Source: Termitomyces sp. T153 (Eukaryota > Basidiomycota > Agaricomycetes > Agaricales > Lyophyllaceae). Taken from it: a DNA stretch of 64,000 bases. The notes below the pieces were generated by a model. That model was not told where the DNA came from. It searched no databases and was given only the letters and a program-made list of their open reading frames with translations. Position numbers and translations under genes: made by a program. Shown piece by piece: positions 34,964-47,363 of the stretch. Within the stretch, counting starts at the first letter, position 1. Every line of letters starts with the position of its first letter. Location: positions 62,001 through 126,000 of the forward strand of contig JACKQL020000044.1 in assembly GCA_018296165.2 (NCBI GenBank), given 5' to 3'.

Positions 34964-35119
34964 ACTTTCTTGACATTTTTTGGACTTTTTTGATACATTC
35001 CAGCCTTGATATTACATTGTTATATTTTGTAATACCTAATGAAAATGTATATACAATGTCTTGCCTCAGATTCAAGTGCCCAACACAACAGATTTGTGGT
35101 TAGATTAATGTTTCTAGCT

Positions 35120-36095
35120 GGCAATCAAAATCTTCATTAGCCTTGCAACACTTTGTTCAAAAGAGTAACAATGGCAACATACTGGTACTGCATTGTTATT
35201 TGGTATTAATTGCATGTGGCAGCTGCAGGTTCAACTTCTGTAACTGGCAATATGTCACAACCTCATTTGTTTTTTAACCTTTTGTTGAACATGTGCAAGT
35301 TGTCTCATTGAACAAGATGCCTAAAATATGATGCTATCCCAATGGCAATGTGGTATGCTAGTAATGTGTTGATGCTTTGTCTCAATCCCATGTGGCAGCT
35401 GCAGGTTTGACTCCTGCAGTTAGCAATAATCATTGTGGAGTATGGTTTTTGCATTCTCAATAAAGGAAGTACATGGCATTTTTGTTTGTCATGTACTAAA
35501 TATGATGGGATTACAACAGCAACATGGTGTATTGGTACTGTGTTATCACTTTGTATCGATGTTATGTGGCAGCTGCAGCTTCAACTCCTGTAACTGCCAA
35601 TGTCAACCTCTTGCATTTTTGACCATAGTACTTCATTGACACTTTGTACTTTTACATCACACATCTCATACTGCATTGTGACTGAACCAAACACAGCTGT
35701 CTGCTGTAGTGGAATTGCATTTGAAGCTTATTAGCCTTCCATCACTAGCAACATCTGGGTTTGACCCCCAGTGTTTGCATTATCAATCATATTCCATGAT
35801 ACTTTTTCATCACATGTCTATAGTCTAGTGGAAATGTCTTTCAAACTTTGAAGTCTTCCATCAGTCTGATTAATGTATTGTGTTGGTTGCAGGTTTGACT
35901 CCTGTAGCTGGCAATGTCCATGCAGATATGATGTAAATTTTTTAGCAAACAATCATTTTCAATTACATGTGTGTAACACCTCTGGTGTAGTGGAATTCCC
36001 ATTGAAGCTTTGAAGCTTTCCATACCAGCAGGTTTGGGTCCAACCCCCTGTCCTTGCATTGTCCAATATGTTTCATGCCAATTTTTTTTTTATTT
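35120..36095 (+). repeat. Six tandem tRNA-like (A-box/B-box) units
   Basis: Six units each carry a T-arm/B-box-like word: 35229-35240 (ggttcaacttct), 35404-35414 (ggtttgactcc), 35578-35588 (cttcaactcc), 35758-35768 (ggtttgacccc), 35892-35902 (ggtttgactcc) and 36036-36050 (gggtccaacccc). In units 2 and 4 the T stem pairs fully. Units 1-3 share about 40 bp around the box (atgtggcagctgcagg) and lie 174-175 bp apart. Units 4-6 share an A-box-like TAGTGGAA block. Each is followed within some 50 bp by a T-run of five or more. The TTCGA core is replaced by TTTGA or TTCAA, as expected from CpG decay. No intact cloverleaf could be drawn, so these are pseudogenes or a tRNA-derived repeat. Confidence 0.55.
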
Positions 36096-36278
36096 TTGTT
36101 TGATACCAGCAAAGTCTTTTTTTGAACCTTATTGAAGCTACTGAGCATTTTGCACCATTAGATACTCCTACCAGTAGTAGCACCAGATATATCCATCAGG
36201 GACAATGGAAAATGAAATCCACTGGAATATGCAGTCTGTCAATGATGCCAGGCTGTTTGAGCAGATTTGTTGCCAGTA

Positions 36279-38400
36279 CTACTTCTTGTTGGAGTTGTAG
36301 ATCCTTAGATGTAACAAGCTGCATCCTCTTTCAATCTCTCTACTTGAGATCTCCTTTGTCTCTTTGAAATGGGGGTAGCAGGTCAGGTGATGCCTTGCAC
36401 TTCTGATGTGCCAGTTGATGAAATGGTGTTTTCTCTCTTTCTGTTTCATGTGTGTCCTCTTCCTGGTTGAGAATTTCAAGAACAGATCTAGGAACTGTGT
36501 AACAAGGAGACCCATCTGCTGGGCCATTGATTGGGGTTAATAGGTTATTCCATCCTCTTTGCCATTGCTGTTGTATAGTGAGATCATTGACAATCTCAAG
36601 ACTTATTTGTAGATAAGACATGGGTGTGGTACCAGGTTCATCTGATGGATCTGGCTCTACATCACCAGCATTGCTGGCCAGATTGCCCAACAGATCTGGT
36701 TGGCTTACACTGCCAGGTTTGCTAGATGGATTGGGTTGGCCTGCAATGCCAAGAGTGCTAGCAGGTTTGCCAGCTGGATCTGGGGGGCCTACCATGCTGG
36801 ATTTTCTGGCTGGAGAATTTCCTGCCATATCACCACTGGATAACCCAACATGCTTTTGTTTCCTCTGACATTCTCCTTTCTTTTGAGCTGCCTTACATGA
36901 CATTGCAGCAGCAGCCCTCTCTTCATGGTCAGCATGAGTGCCATACTCAGCAGGAATCCTGTCCTTATTCTTGTTGACATAAACCTTCCACTGGAAGGTA
37001 TCACTGGATCTATGTTCTTTCTAATAATCTCTCCAGAACTTCAGAAGGCACAACAGCTCTGACCAACCAAGATTGTGGGGATCCTTGAATTCCAGTAATT
37101 CAGGAAAATATCTTGAATTGATGAATTTGGTACAATTCAACTGCACAGCATTGTATGGAGCTGATTCATAATGAAAGCCTGAGGCAATTTCTGAGAATTT
37201 TTCAGTGAGAAAGATTCAAAGAACCAGGACAACCAATTTACTATAATGACTGTTCAAGTAGTCTCAGACAAGCATTTCCAATTCTGGCCAGGTTTGGACC
37301 ATGTTGCTTGGTGGAGGTGGTAGTATTGGGAAACCATCACTGTCTTGCTCAAGAGCAAGATCAGGACAGGTCAAAACAGAAGTAGTGTCCTGTTGCAAGG
37401 TGTTATTTGTTGCTCTATGTGTGCCCAGGAAAGCAGACATGTAGTCCACCATCTTCTGTTTGAAGACACCTACAAGGTCAGAAAACATATTTTCAAATGA
37501 AAACTGGTTGGTCTGTGTTAAGTGAGACATATTGTCATGTCTACAAGTACAATGTGGTTGAAAAATATTCAAATCTGGCATAACATGCACCTACACCCTA
37601 AGAGTCATGCCTTTTTTGGCAATCCATTGTACAACAGTCCAGCTCAACATGCCAATGTCCTTAAAATGAAGGATGTCTGCATTATCAACCCATTGCAAAC
37701 CCTATTTGTCTGCTTTTCTAAAAAAAAAACATCAGAACAGATTATGGGATGGATAATGGATACCAGATACCAGAGCAGATGGGAGACCAACAGCTCTACA
37801 TTGGATGGAAGTGAGGATCAGGCAGCAGGCACTGGATAGGGGATAGCCAGCAGGTTGTCGAGCAATATGATGACTTTGGAACAAAAAAAAAGACTACTCA
37901 CTTGCACTGGATATCTGGCGGATTTCCTTTCTTGGTCCACTGAGCAACTGTTCTCTGTAAGCAGTTTTTCTCCTCTGGACTTAGCCAATTCATAACATTT
38001 TTCACAGCCACATTGTACTGTGAAAATGCTTCTAGTCATGAGCTGTCAAGATCCTCAACACCCAGCAAGTTTTTTATCTCCTGATTGATTTCCTTTGACA
38101 TTGTTTGCTGCACCATGTCCCCAACAGAAATTTGCCTGAGTGCCCTTGGATCTTTATGTTGGTTATATGGTCTCCAGAAATTTTTTATGTAGTTTCCAAC
38201 TTTCTACCAGAAGGCATTAGAAGTCTGGATTTAGCAAATGTGAATGGGGACTCACCTTGATTTTCTCTGCCCACTCTTCCCCAGTCTCTGGTACTGTTTC
38301 CTTACTGGCCCAGTAGTTGAGAATATCAGTGAGGATTTAATCTTTTAAGATTGTGGTTCTAGCTTGACAATTTGGCTCTTGCCAGTACATTTCCTTATAT
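36279..38400 (-). pseudogene. Decayed multi-exon minus-strand gene of unknown family
   Basis: Coding pieces run down the minus strand: YWASKETVPETGEEWAEKIK followed directly by a GTGAGT donor (about 38250-38320), a Cys-containing piece (FTVQCGCEKCYELAKSRGEK, 37818-38039), a helical piece (LVGVFKQKMVDYMSAFLGTH, 37264-37590) and a Pro/Gly-rich 187-residue frame (36340-36903) with a basic end. The style matches uncharacterised multi-copy Agaricomycete proteins, but I cannot name a domain. Stops and shifts separate the pieces and CpG is almost absent. Confidence 0.45.
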
Positions 38401-39266
38401 GGTTCAAAAATTGCCCTCTCATCCGCAGTGAAGAGTGGTTCTGTTCATCTTTTTCTCAGAGAAAATATTGGTTCTGGTGCCTGGTAGACATTGGGTATGG
38501 GCTCATGGGACAAGGACATTTTGTAGGCCCATTTGTTAAATTCAATTTTTGTCAAACACTGAATCACATGATCTTTCACCCACATGAAAAACTTTCAGAG
38601 AATGCACTGGAGCCAGTGTCTGCCTGCTGGAGTGGATGAAGGCTAGCTGAGAAGGTCTGTCTCTCTCTGTGTCAAAAAACTGTCTGTCTCTTCATTGAAT
38701 TGTCTTGCACCAATTGAAGAATGTCCATAGATGGCCTACCAGATCAGATGACCTACTGAATCAGATGTCTGTTCAGTGGACCAGACATTGGCCAGCAGTT
38801 CACAAGTTCCACCAATTCAATCAAATTGTCTTGTACCAGTCTTGTTAATTTTCTCCTCACCTACTAAGGGGCACATAGATTTCAGATAACCTTGAAGAAC
38901 TACATGAGCTGTGATGAAATCTGATTTGTTGCTAATGTCACCAACACCAATGAATATCTGTTTTTCTATTGTCCCTTCTATTGACCATCTTGGCAGACAG
39001 TCTGATAGTGGCTTTCCTACTTTAGCCTAGTGCATATCACTTGAAGAAAACTTTTACAACAAAATTTCTTTGAGAATACCCAATGTTGTGGAAAGATTGC
39101 TGATATTGATCATCATCTGCCACACATCACTTGCACCTCTTCACATCAACCAATCATCTTGTATGGGGCTCATAACAATTTTCCTTTCCCATCTCATATA
39201 TGCTGCTACATATATTCCAGGAAATCTCCTGCTGGCAGGCACACTCTTTGACACCTCATTTACACT
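38401..39266. other. Unassigned CpG-poor stretch
   Basis: Only short frames are present. It lies between the decayed minus-strand gene and the KDZ transposase start and may include the terminal sequence of the KDZ element, but no terminal inverted repeat was identified. Confidence 0.3.
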
Positions 39267-42200
39267 ATGAATTTGAATGCTAGGATGAAGCACCAGCAGC
39301 ACAAGCAACCAAAACCTACAGTAGTCAGGCAAAGAGATCTTATGCCTGCTGAAGAAAAGACAAGAGTCATCCAGAACTCTAAAGGATTGCCTATACTGGT
39401 GAAAGAACAAGTGCCCATCAGTCCAATTCCAGTTGTCACTTTTGCTGTGCCATTCCCAGCCACCAATGATGACCATATTTTCTTTGGGGATGCTACAATG
39501 GTAGATGATATATATCCTGTCCCCATAAAGCATGGCAAGGTCAATTTTCATGGAAAAATGGTGCAAGATATTATTGTTCATATCTTATAGACACAGGCAG
39601 ACTATCTCAATGATTTTGTCAACTATGTTCCACAGTTGCTCAATGGTTTACTCAGTTGTGAATCCATTGGTGATATTAGCCATTTTTATGCATGTCCTGA
39701 CAAACATCTTGCATGATGGGGATGCTATGATTGCATGAGTTCAAGACTTCTTTGTCATAGGTGTTTATGCCAAACACACCAGTCCAACCCACTTCACCAA
39801 CCAGAGATATGTAATGGCAAATACTTCCAGCCCATGAACTTATTTAATGCAGGTGGCTATCTCTATGTTCCCCACCATACAATTCACAATTGCCATGGTG
39901 GCATGATCCAGGTGAATGTTCTTGAGGACTATGAATGAAAAAATGACATTCAAGAGCAAGACTTCCTGCAAGCCATTCAGAGTATGTCCATATTGTCATG
40001 GTGTTATCAGGCATGCTGAAATTACTAATACAGGTCATGATATACCAATTCATATTGATGTAGAAACAAGAATCAATAGCAACATGTTTCTGGCACCAAA
40101 TGTGCTGGCGGAAATGAAGTTTTTATTAAGTAATCTGTCCCTGGAAATGCAGTTTTTAGCAGTGGATCTGTCCCACAGGGTGGCAGATCTGCTGTCCAAT
40201 CCATTGCTGCAGCAGGAGCAATGGTTTCTACCAGCAGATTCCATGGATCTGGGGTCAAATCCATCAAATGTCTCTATGCCTACCTCACATGCCAAAATTC
40301 TGGCTAGAATTCAGATACTAGAGGAGGAGCAACAGGAACTAGAGGATGATGACACCATGGAAGATGGAGAACTGCCATTGGAACAAGTACCAATGGAAGA
40401 TGTTCCTTCACATGGACCATAAGAAATGGAGGAAAATCATACTGCTCATGTTGATGGACTTCCTCCCTCTGCAGCCACTGCTGGTTTCAATCTGCCATCT
40501 GCATATGGGTGCCATATTGACAGAATTGATTGCTTTGAAAACCCAATCACATGCATTGTACACACAACTGGTGTGCACTACATCAGTGTTCTTGCATGCA
40601 AGTGTTCTGGCCAAGTTGTCTGGGTCAAGGATGTCATTCACTCCCAGCTAATTCCCAGCACATTTGACAGGACAAGAACATATTTTACAACAGCCATTCT
40701 GGATGATTTTCATCTGACTAATTTAGAGTGCAAAGCCTTTGCTTATCAGTATTGGCAGAAACTTGCGAGGATCACTTCATCAATTGCTTCTTCAGGTGAA
40801 GTAGATAACCTCTATCATGAATTACAATGACTTTTGTGTTCATGGTGCTGGTTAAAAAAATTGAAATGGGCAGTTTTGGACATGATGAGATGAAAGAACT
40901 GATGGCACCAGAGCATGGTGAGCTTGCAATATTCTGTCCCACTTGCCCTCAACTAGGAGTGAATATTTCATCAAACTGAGAAGAAGATCCATTTCAGTGG
41001 AAGTTCAATTGCTCATTGATGATGGATGGATACTTCAAGGCAGATCATATCCATCATCATAATCCTGCTTGGGATGTATGGCATTCCAAAAAAGGTGGAA
41101 TGATGCCCAGGAGGGATGAACTTGATGAATATCTTAAGTTTGCAGAGGATAGACTGACAGTGAGTTTTTCCTTGTATTGCTAACATGTGCCATTATTGAT
41201 TGACTATCAATGTTTGCATCCAAATTGCCCACATCCACCATCCGATATCCACTGTCCACTGTCCACTATCTGCTGTCTGCTGTCTGCTATTAACCTCCAC
41301 TCCAGCCATTTGGTGGGTCCATTGCCAGGGAGCTTCTTGTGAAAACACATTTAAGGCCATTGAAAAGGCACTTCTATCAAACAAATCATGTGACATTACT
41401 GGAGTTGTTGCAACAGCATGCACCTGCCATGGCTGCTTTGCTCGCAACAGTGTAACAAACTTAACCCATGGTGAAGGCCAAGTGTATACAGACTTTTCCA
41501 TCACATGTGCACTGAAGACAACCAACATGGAATCTATTAAGCATCTCTTGCTGGTATATGACATAGCATGCCAGTGGTGTATCAAGTTTTTTGAACAATC
41601 AGCAGAGGCAGGGGAAGTTTTACCAGATAATCTACTGGTTGACTATGCAATTGGCCTTCTTCATGTTCATGGCCACAAAGGAAATTGCTTTTTCCACTTT
41701 GCCCCATGATTTATTCTAGGAGTTGGCCACATTGCTGGGGAGATAATTGAAAGTCTTTGGTCTACTCTCAATAAAGTTTCACAGATGGAATGAACTGCTA
41801 CTCTTGCACATTGGGCAGAAATCCTTGACAATCATATGTGTGACTCCAACTGGAAGAAGTTACTTGATATAGTTCCTTTCCTATGCTGAAAATACTTGAC
41901 AGCCATTGAGATGAAGGAGGCTGCTGTTCATTATTTTGCTGAACAGTCCAGAGGAATCTCAGCAGAACTAATATCAAGCTGGGAGGCTGAGATCACCACT
42001 GCTGAAAGTATGAGGGACCAAGACAAAAAGGCAATGGACATCCTTAAGGCTCAGACCATAGGCCTGCAAGCAAGACATGGTGGTAATCTGGCAGACACCA
42101 GATTGGAAGCTGGGGGCTGGATGCCAGGTACTGATACATTCTGGATGCAACTTGCACTTGACATTGAAGAACAGCAGTGAGTCAAATCCAGATGGTTTCA

Positions 42201-43320
42201 CCACTGTTACACTAAGTGTTATATCAGAATTGGATTGCAATACCATGTCTATCAGATGAGTTTGCAGGCATGGGAGGATGAGCAACAAAAGGTTGAAGCA
42301 GACAGAGAATTGTTAAGGGTTCAACTGAATGTCCTGACTGCTTCCCAAGCCAAGCATGGTTATTCTTCCAATTCACAAAGGACTACACTACTTGAGGTGG
42401 ATGAGATTCCTGGTGCATTTGATGAAGAAACATCAGATCACAATGGAACATTGCCATATCTGGTGGCAAACCTGCTAGCCAGACCAGATCCACTGTTGGA
42501 ACTGGATTCTGCTGCACCAGAAGACTTTGAAATATCCTTGCCATCAACAATTGCTAGTGATTGCTCAGAAATGTCTAGTATCGAAAGGCAATTGCATTTG
42601 CTTCAGATAAAAAGGCATATTCAAGCACTTTGAGAGCTCATTGTTGAAAAATCTTTCACGTATTCTCATGTTGTCTGAGTTGCTCCAAGCAAAAGTGTCA
42701 AAACCCAAGCCAAAGCCAGGGGCCTATGAAAAATGCTGCAGTGCTCTTATGTGATTAGGCATAGATTCCACATTTGACAAAAAATATTGCATTCTGCAGA
42801 AAGTGGATCTTGTGGCAAGCACAGCTATATGTGATCCAAATATTCCTGGATCATCAAGAATAAAGGTTTCTTGGATATGGCAAGCTAATCCAGATATGGA
42901 AGATGACCCTAAAACTCTCTGTGAATGCAAGTTGCTTTCTGCTCAGATATCCATCATATTATTCTCAATCTGCCTGCTGATTCTGTTTATTCACCATATC
43001 CATTCATTTGTTGTCAATGCATTGGCCCACTTTCCTCTTTGATTTGCTGGTATCAAATTCATATCCAATCTCACCAGTCCATCGGATGCACTACCTCCAT
43101 GCAAGAGCACAACAAAACAGATGGACAGAAGAATGTCAGCTTGTGACTAGTGAAATGGAATGGACTGTTTGCTATCTCCTTAAGCAGGCAGAAATCTGGT
43201 CCAAGAGGGGCATGTCAGCCAAGAAAAAGGCCTCTGAGCCTATGCTGACAAAAAGGTGGCCATGTGGCATGAACTGAGTCCTTTGGCAACTCAGAAGTTC
43301 AGAAGGGTATACAATGATTT
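39267..43320 (+). pseudogene. KDZ (Kyakuja-Dileera-Zisupton) transposase, decayed
   Basis: The domain order fits the KDZ family. A cysteine cluster lies at 39690-39830 (CYDCMSSRLLCHRCLCQTHQ). The CxC2-type associated domain is at 40500-40830. The pre-catalytic segment is FCPTCPQLGVN (about 40940). The core is DITGVVATACTCHGCFA (about 41390-41450), LLVYDIACQW (about 41550) and HIAGEIIESLWSTLN (about 41730), holding the Asp, Asp and Glu expected for an RNase H-fold transposase. The C-terminal coiled region is ARAQQNRWTEECQLVTSEM (about 43110-43160), ending near 43320. At least two exons seem to be present. In-frame stops, for example after HGP near 40421 and after HFAP near 41708, mark it as inactive. 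A short-repeat tract (41250-41290) replaces part of the core's N-terminal side. Confidence 0.85.
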
Positions 43321-45190
43321 TACACCTCCTCAAAGGGCAACAACACCTTTATAATGGAGAGTGCAATGGAATGAACAAATGGCTGATTATGCCATATATA
43401 CCAGATTTGCCATGCACATCCCATCTGCCATGCCAGATTTGCTATGCACATCATATCTGCCATGCCAACCAGAACTGCCCTTTGCATAGTGGATTTGCAA
43501 CCTTACTATTTTGGGACAATGTCACATGTAGTCTACATTGTTGATTCTGCTGCTGTAAAAGTCCTAATTTCCCCAACTACTAGCTCATAACTGTGCCAAA
43601 TCCTTATAGCTTTGCACTCTGACATAGCCTCTACTGCTGCTCTATGAACCCAAGCCTCAATTGACCAACAGTCACTGGGTCTCTAAAACCTGATATTTTA
43701 TGTTGAATCACAGGTGCACACAGCACTTGCCATTTATAGCAACCTTGAGGAACACAAGAATCATAGGTGGATGTTACAACACCTGGATAAAGAATTGGTA
43801 AGGTGTTTTGGATTGCAATGTAGTTTATCTGATATCTGGGCCAGAACTATATTCTCATATATCTGGGTATAGCAGCATCAAACAACATCAAATACAATGT
43901 TCCTGACCTCATCATGTGTCTGAGCCATTGGTACCCTCTGGCAGACAGAGATGACATCCCTCAAGAAGTCTGGAAGTCCTTTCAGGCATAGACAGTTCCC
44001 ACTCATCCAGGTCAAGTTATACATTGGTATGGCTGTAATTAGTGGAACTATATAGGTATTGAGACGAAGTACCTAACTGATGAGACTGCTGAGGATTTTC
44101 TCCTCATTCATCAAAATGCAACTTGCAATGAAGAATTGTCAAGCCAAAGCAGCATCCACTGGAAAGCCCCCTTGGCTCTAGATAGGTTCCAATCAGTAGC
44201 TGGACCAAAATTTCTGTTGTTGGCAAATGACCTAATCTGCCAATTTTCAAGTCTGTCTGCTGGACCCAGCTCCACTCACCTCTCTGGTGCTGATTCTATT
44301 GTGCTGTCACATTTAAAAGAACTCATTGGTATTGACTCAATCACCAATTCCATGAGTAGCAATAGTGCAATACCATCTGACTGTGCCTCTCCAACATCTA
44401 TGCCTAACACTCAATCACCTGCATGGCCTCCATCAATGCTTGACAAGGCTATTGATCCTTCCAATCTATGCTATCCATTCCACCACCTCTTCCTTAAAAG
44501 TAGGAAGAATCCTGGGCTCATCTATCACCCTACAAAGAAATCATCCACTATTCAAGCACAAGCACAGTCTCAATCACTTTCCCATCCTGTTTCCCTTGTT
44601 TGGCAAAGCTTCTTCTCACTGGCACAAAGTGATGAGGAATGGATAGATGTTGAGAATCTATTGTTTAATGATTCAGACCTCAGGAATATGACTTTTGAGC
44701 TATACCAGTTCAACAACATTCCACCTCTTGCTCATACTAAGAAAGTGGATCAGATGAGGAACACCTCCCACCACTCTTCATTGCATTGAACAACAGGTCA
44801 GACAGCAGAGGGGAGCCAGATGACAGTGGGCTTCCTCTTCTGTTTATGGCAATGGATGATGAGTCTGACAAGGAGGTGTTATCTGACAACAGCAATGTAC
44901 TGAGGGATGATAGTCTTCCTTCCCTTTTCATTGTATTGGATGCCAGATCTGGCAATGGAACTTCAATTGCTAGATTGGCAGATAATGTACCAGCAAATAT
45001 AATGTACATCTGTATAGCAGACAGCTCTTCAAAGAAATTAAAAAGAGTCAGGACATACCCCAGTGCTTCCCAAGTTCTTTCTCATGGCATCCTCTGTGTC
45101 CTCATCATCATCATTGGCATCTCCCACCCCCCTCCATTCAACAAGAACCACATGGGCATTTGGAAGGACTACAAATATCAGTAGGAGGGG
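43321..45190 (+). other. Plus-strand decayed coding-like sequence downstream of KDZ
   Basis: Frames 44136-44789 (217 residues, Ser-rich) and 44786-45184 (132 residues) follow one another on the plus strand with a frame change. An earlier piece near 43705-43870 reads HTALAIYSNLEEHKNHRWML. No family was recognised. They could be a passenger gene of the KDZ element or an older host gene. Confidence 0.3.
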
Positions 45191-46639
45191 TTTGACTATC
45201 ATTGGAACTAGAAGAGGGTCGATGTGATGTATTGTTAATGTAAGTGTAGGAGTCCAGTGTTGGAGGGGATGCTGACTCTTGGTTGGCAGAGTTGGTGGCA
45301 GAGTCATTCAGGGTTTCTTCTCATGTGGCAGGGCTGGGGCAGGCAAGTTGTGCTGCTCTAGTGTTGCTAGTTTGTCATGAGAGGCTGAGCCTCGAAGCAG
45401 GAGTCATCTAAGTTGTCCCAGTAAGTCAGAGGGTGCCTCAAGGAGAGTTGACTCTAGAGGTGTTTGTAGGAGTGCTGGGGTGGGTGTGGGGGCTCTCAAT
45501 GCTGGAGTGGTGTTGGAATGAAGCTCCAGTAAGTCCTGGAGAGCTTGCTGTTCTTAACTGATTATTTTTCCCTAGTGCATACTTTGTGCTTGGCACAGAG
45601 AAGTCTGTGAGTTTGACAGGCACATGTCTGGGTCCTGTTATAACTCATCAATCTGCCTCTCCTGCCATTCCCAGCATGAAAGGTGCTCTGTCTCAGTGGA
45701 GTGGTGCATGGCCTATATAGCCATGGAGCAGGGCTGGAAGGTCAACTGAGTAAGGAAGCAGCTTAGTGAGGGGCAAAAGGGAAAGGCACTGGAGAGTGGT
45801 GGGAGGTCATTAGGGAAGGTAGGTCTGCCATGGGAGGGTTATAGGGAGGAAGCTCCAGTCATATAGAACAAGAGGAAGCAGCAAGCATCTCCACCTCCTG
45901 AAGCAGGGCCAAGCAAAAAGCCCTGTGCTGAGTTGCCAATGGTGGGCCCCCCTGGGCCTCATGTCTACTCCCCTGGCTCTAGAGCTTTGCTGGGGGGGTG
46001 GCAAACACTGCTGGGTTGATCCCGTCAATTGCAGAGCAGTTCCTGCATTGTCAAGTGGAGGGTTTGATGTGAATGCTGGTGGCACAAGAGGTCTGGAGGG
46101 TAGGAGAGGACCATGATGTTGCACAGAGGGACAGAGCTGCAGTGCAGAGGGAGCAGACTGCCATTACATGGGTAGCTACAGAATGGGAATTAGAGGTCCA
46201 GAGGTTCTGGGAGCAGCTGGAGCAGCTGGAGGCACAGTCCATAAAGGAAGCAGGGACATGGGGGGAGGTGTCAGGTACTGGGGTGTCCCAACAGAGGCAG
46301 GGATTCCAGAGGGAGAGAGTGAGTGAGAAGGAGAGGAAGCAGGGCTGGGCTTGTCTTGTCATCTTGTGCCTTCCCTAGTTTTACTTTTGTAAAATCTTGT
46401 ATTTTATAGTTTGTATCTATTGATTCTCAGATTCTGGTTCAACTGGTGTAAAAACAATTTAAGTTTCAGGTTAAGTGAGGAGATGAGGAATAAAACATGT
46501 AGGGGGTTACTCATAGGAGGTGAATACCTAATAAATCCAGAGGTGGGAGTTATGCCCACTAATGCCATCTGTGTCAACTAGTCCTGGAGGTCCCAGGGCT
46601 TAGTGAGGTGTTGTTGATGGAAGTCCCAGAGTTTGGTGG
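45191..46639. other. Low-complexity, G+A-rich decayed sequence
   Basis: A plus-strand frame at 46073-46378 encodes a Gln/Glu/Arg-rich, coiled-coil-like segment (REQTAITWVATEWELEVQRF). The minus strand is Ser/Pro-rich. It adjoins the 3' end of the old gypsy element D, but no LTR was recognised. Confidence 0.3.
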
Positions 46640-46689
46640 GGGCTCTGGAGAGGTTTTTGCAGTGTTCCCAAGTGTCATCCTCAGGTCTG

Positions 46690-47358
46690 TAGCCCTTCCA
46701 ATGGACTAGGTAGTGGGGTCAACTGCAGATGAGACAGGAGTCAAGAATATGGTTGACCTTATAGTGATACTTGTCTTCAACTTTAACAGGGAGTGGTTGA
46801 CTGGGGTGATGTCCAGAGAAAGGCTCCAGAGCATACTTCTCAAGAAGGTGGACATGGAAAATGAGGGGAGGCCTTTCAGGCCTGGAGATAAGTCAGGCTT
46901 GTAGGTGTGAGTTGAGACCTTCTAGAAAATTTTAAAGGAGCTAAGTTGTTTGTGGCCAAGCTTGACAGAGGGCCTCTGGGTCTTGAGGCTGCATTGATTG
47001 AGCCATACCAGAATTCTGGGGAACCTATTAAGAGTGGGGTTGCATTAAGTGTCAGCATGCTTGGAATATGCTGGATTGGCAGTGTTGATTTTGTCTCAGA
47101 GGGACTATTGGAGGAACTGGAGGTCTTCAGTAACTTTGTGGATGATGTAGGAGGGGATATCCTTGAGGGATAGTGTGAGGTGGGGATTGTAGCCCTTGTT
47201 AGCATAGAAGGGGGGAAACTCTGGTGGCAGAGTGAGGCATGTTGTTGTAGGTAAACTTGGCAAGGGGAAGTTCTGTGCCCCAGCTGTTCTGTAAATAATC
47301 AACATAGAGCCTGAGATACTGTTTCAAAGTCTGGTTTACATGTTCTGTTTGTCCATCA
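46690..47358 (-). pseudogene. Integrase C-terminal half and chromodomain of element D
   Basis: After the solo LTR the integrase resumes with ETDGQTEHVNQTLKQY (Glu of the DDE triad, about 47345), FYANKGYNPHLTLSLKDIPS (about 47170-47230), the C-terminal beta region (FWYGSINAASRPRGPLSS in a shifted frame) and a chromodomain near 46690-46640 of the type LVHWKGY. Several frameshifts are present. Confidence 0.75.
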
Positions 47359-47363
47359 GTCTC

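Noticed and set aside
35120..36095. Functional tRNA genes
   Set aside because: Acceptor stems do not pair and the TTCGA cores are mutated. Only A-box/B-box-like traits remain.
35120..36095. CRISPR array suggested by regular spacing
   Set aside because: Eukaryotic context, repeats too diverged and too long a period; the tRNA-like reading explains the pattern.
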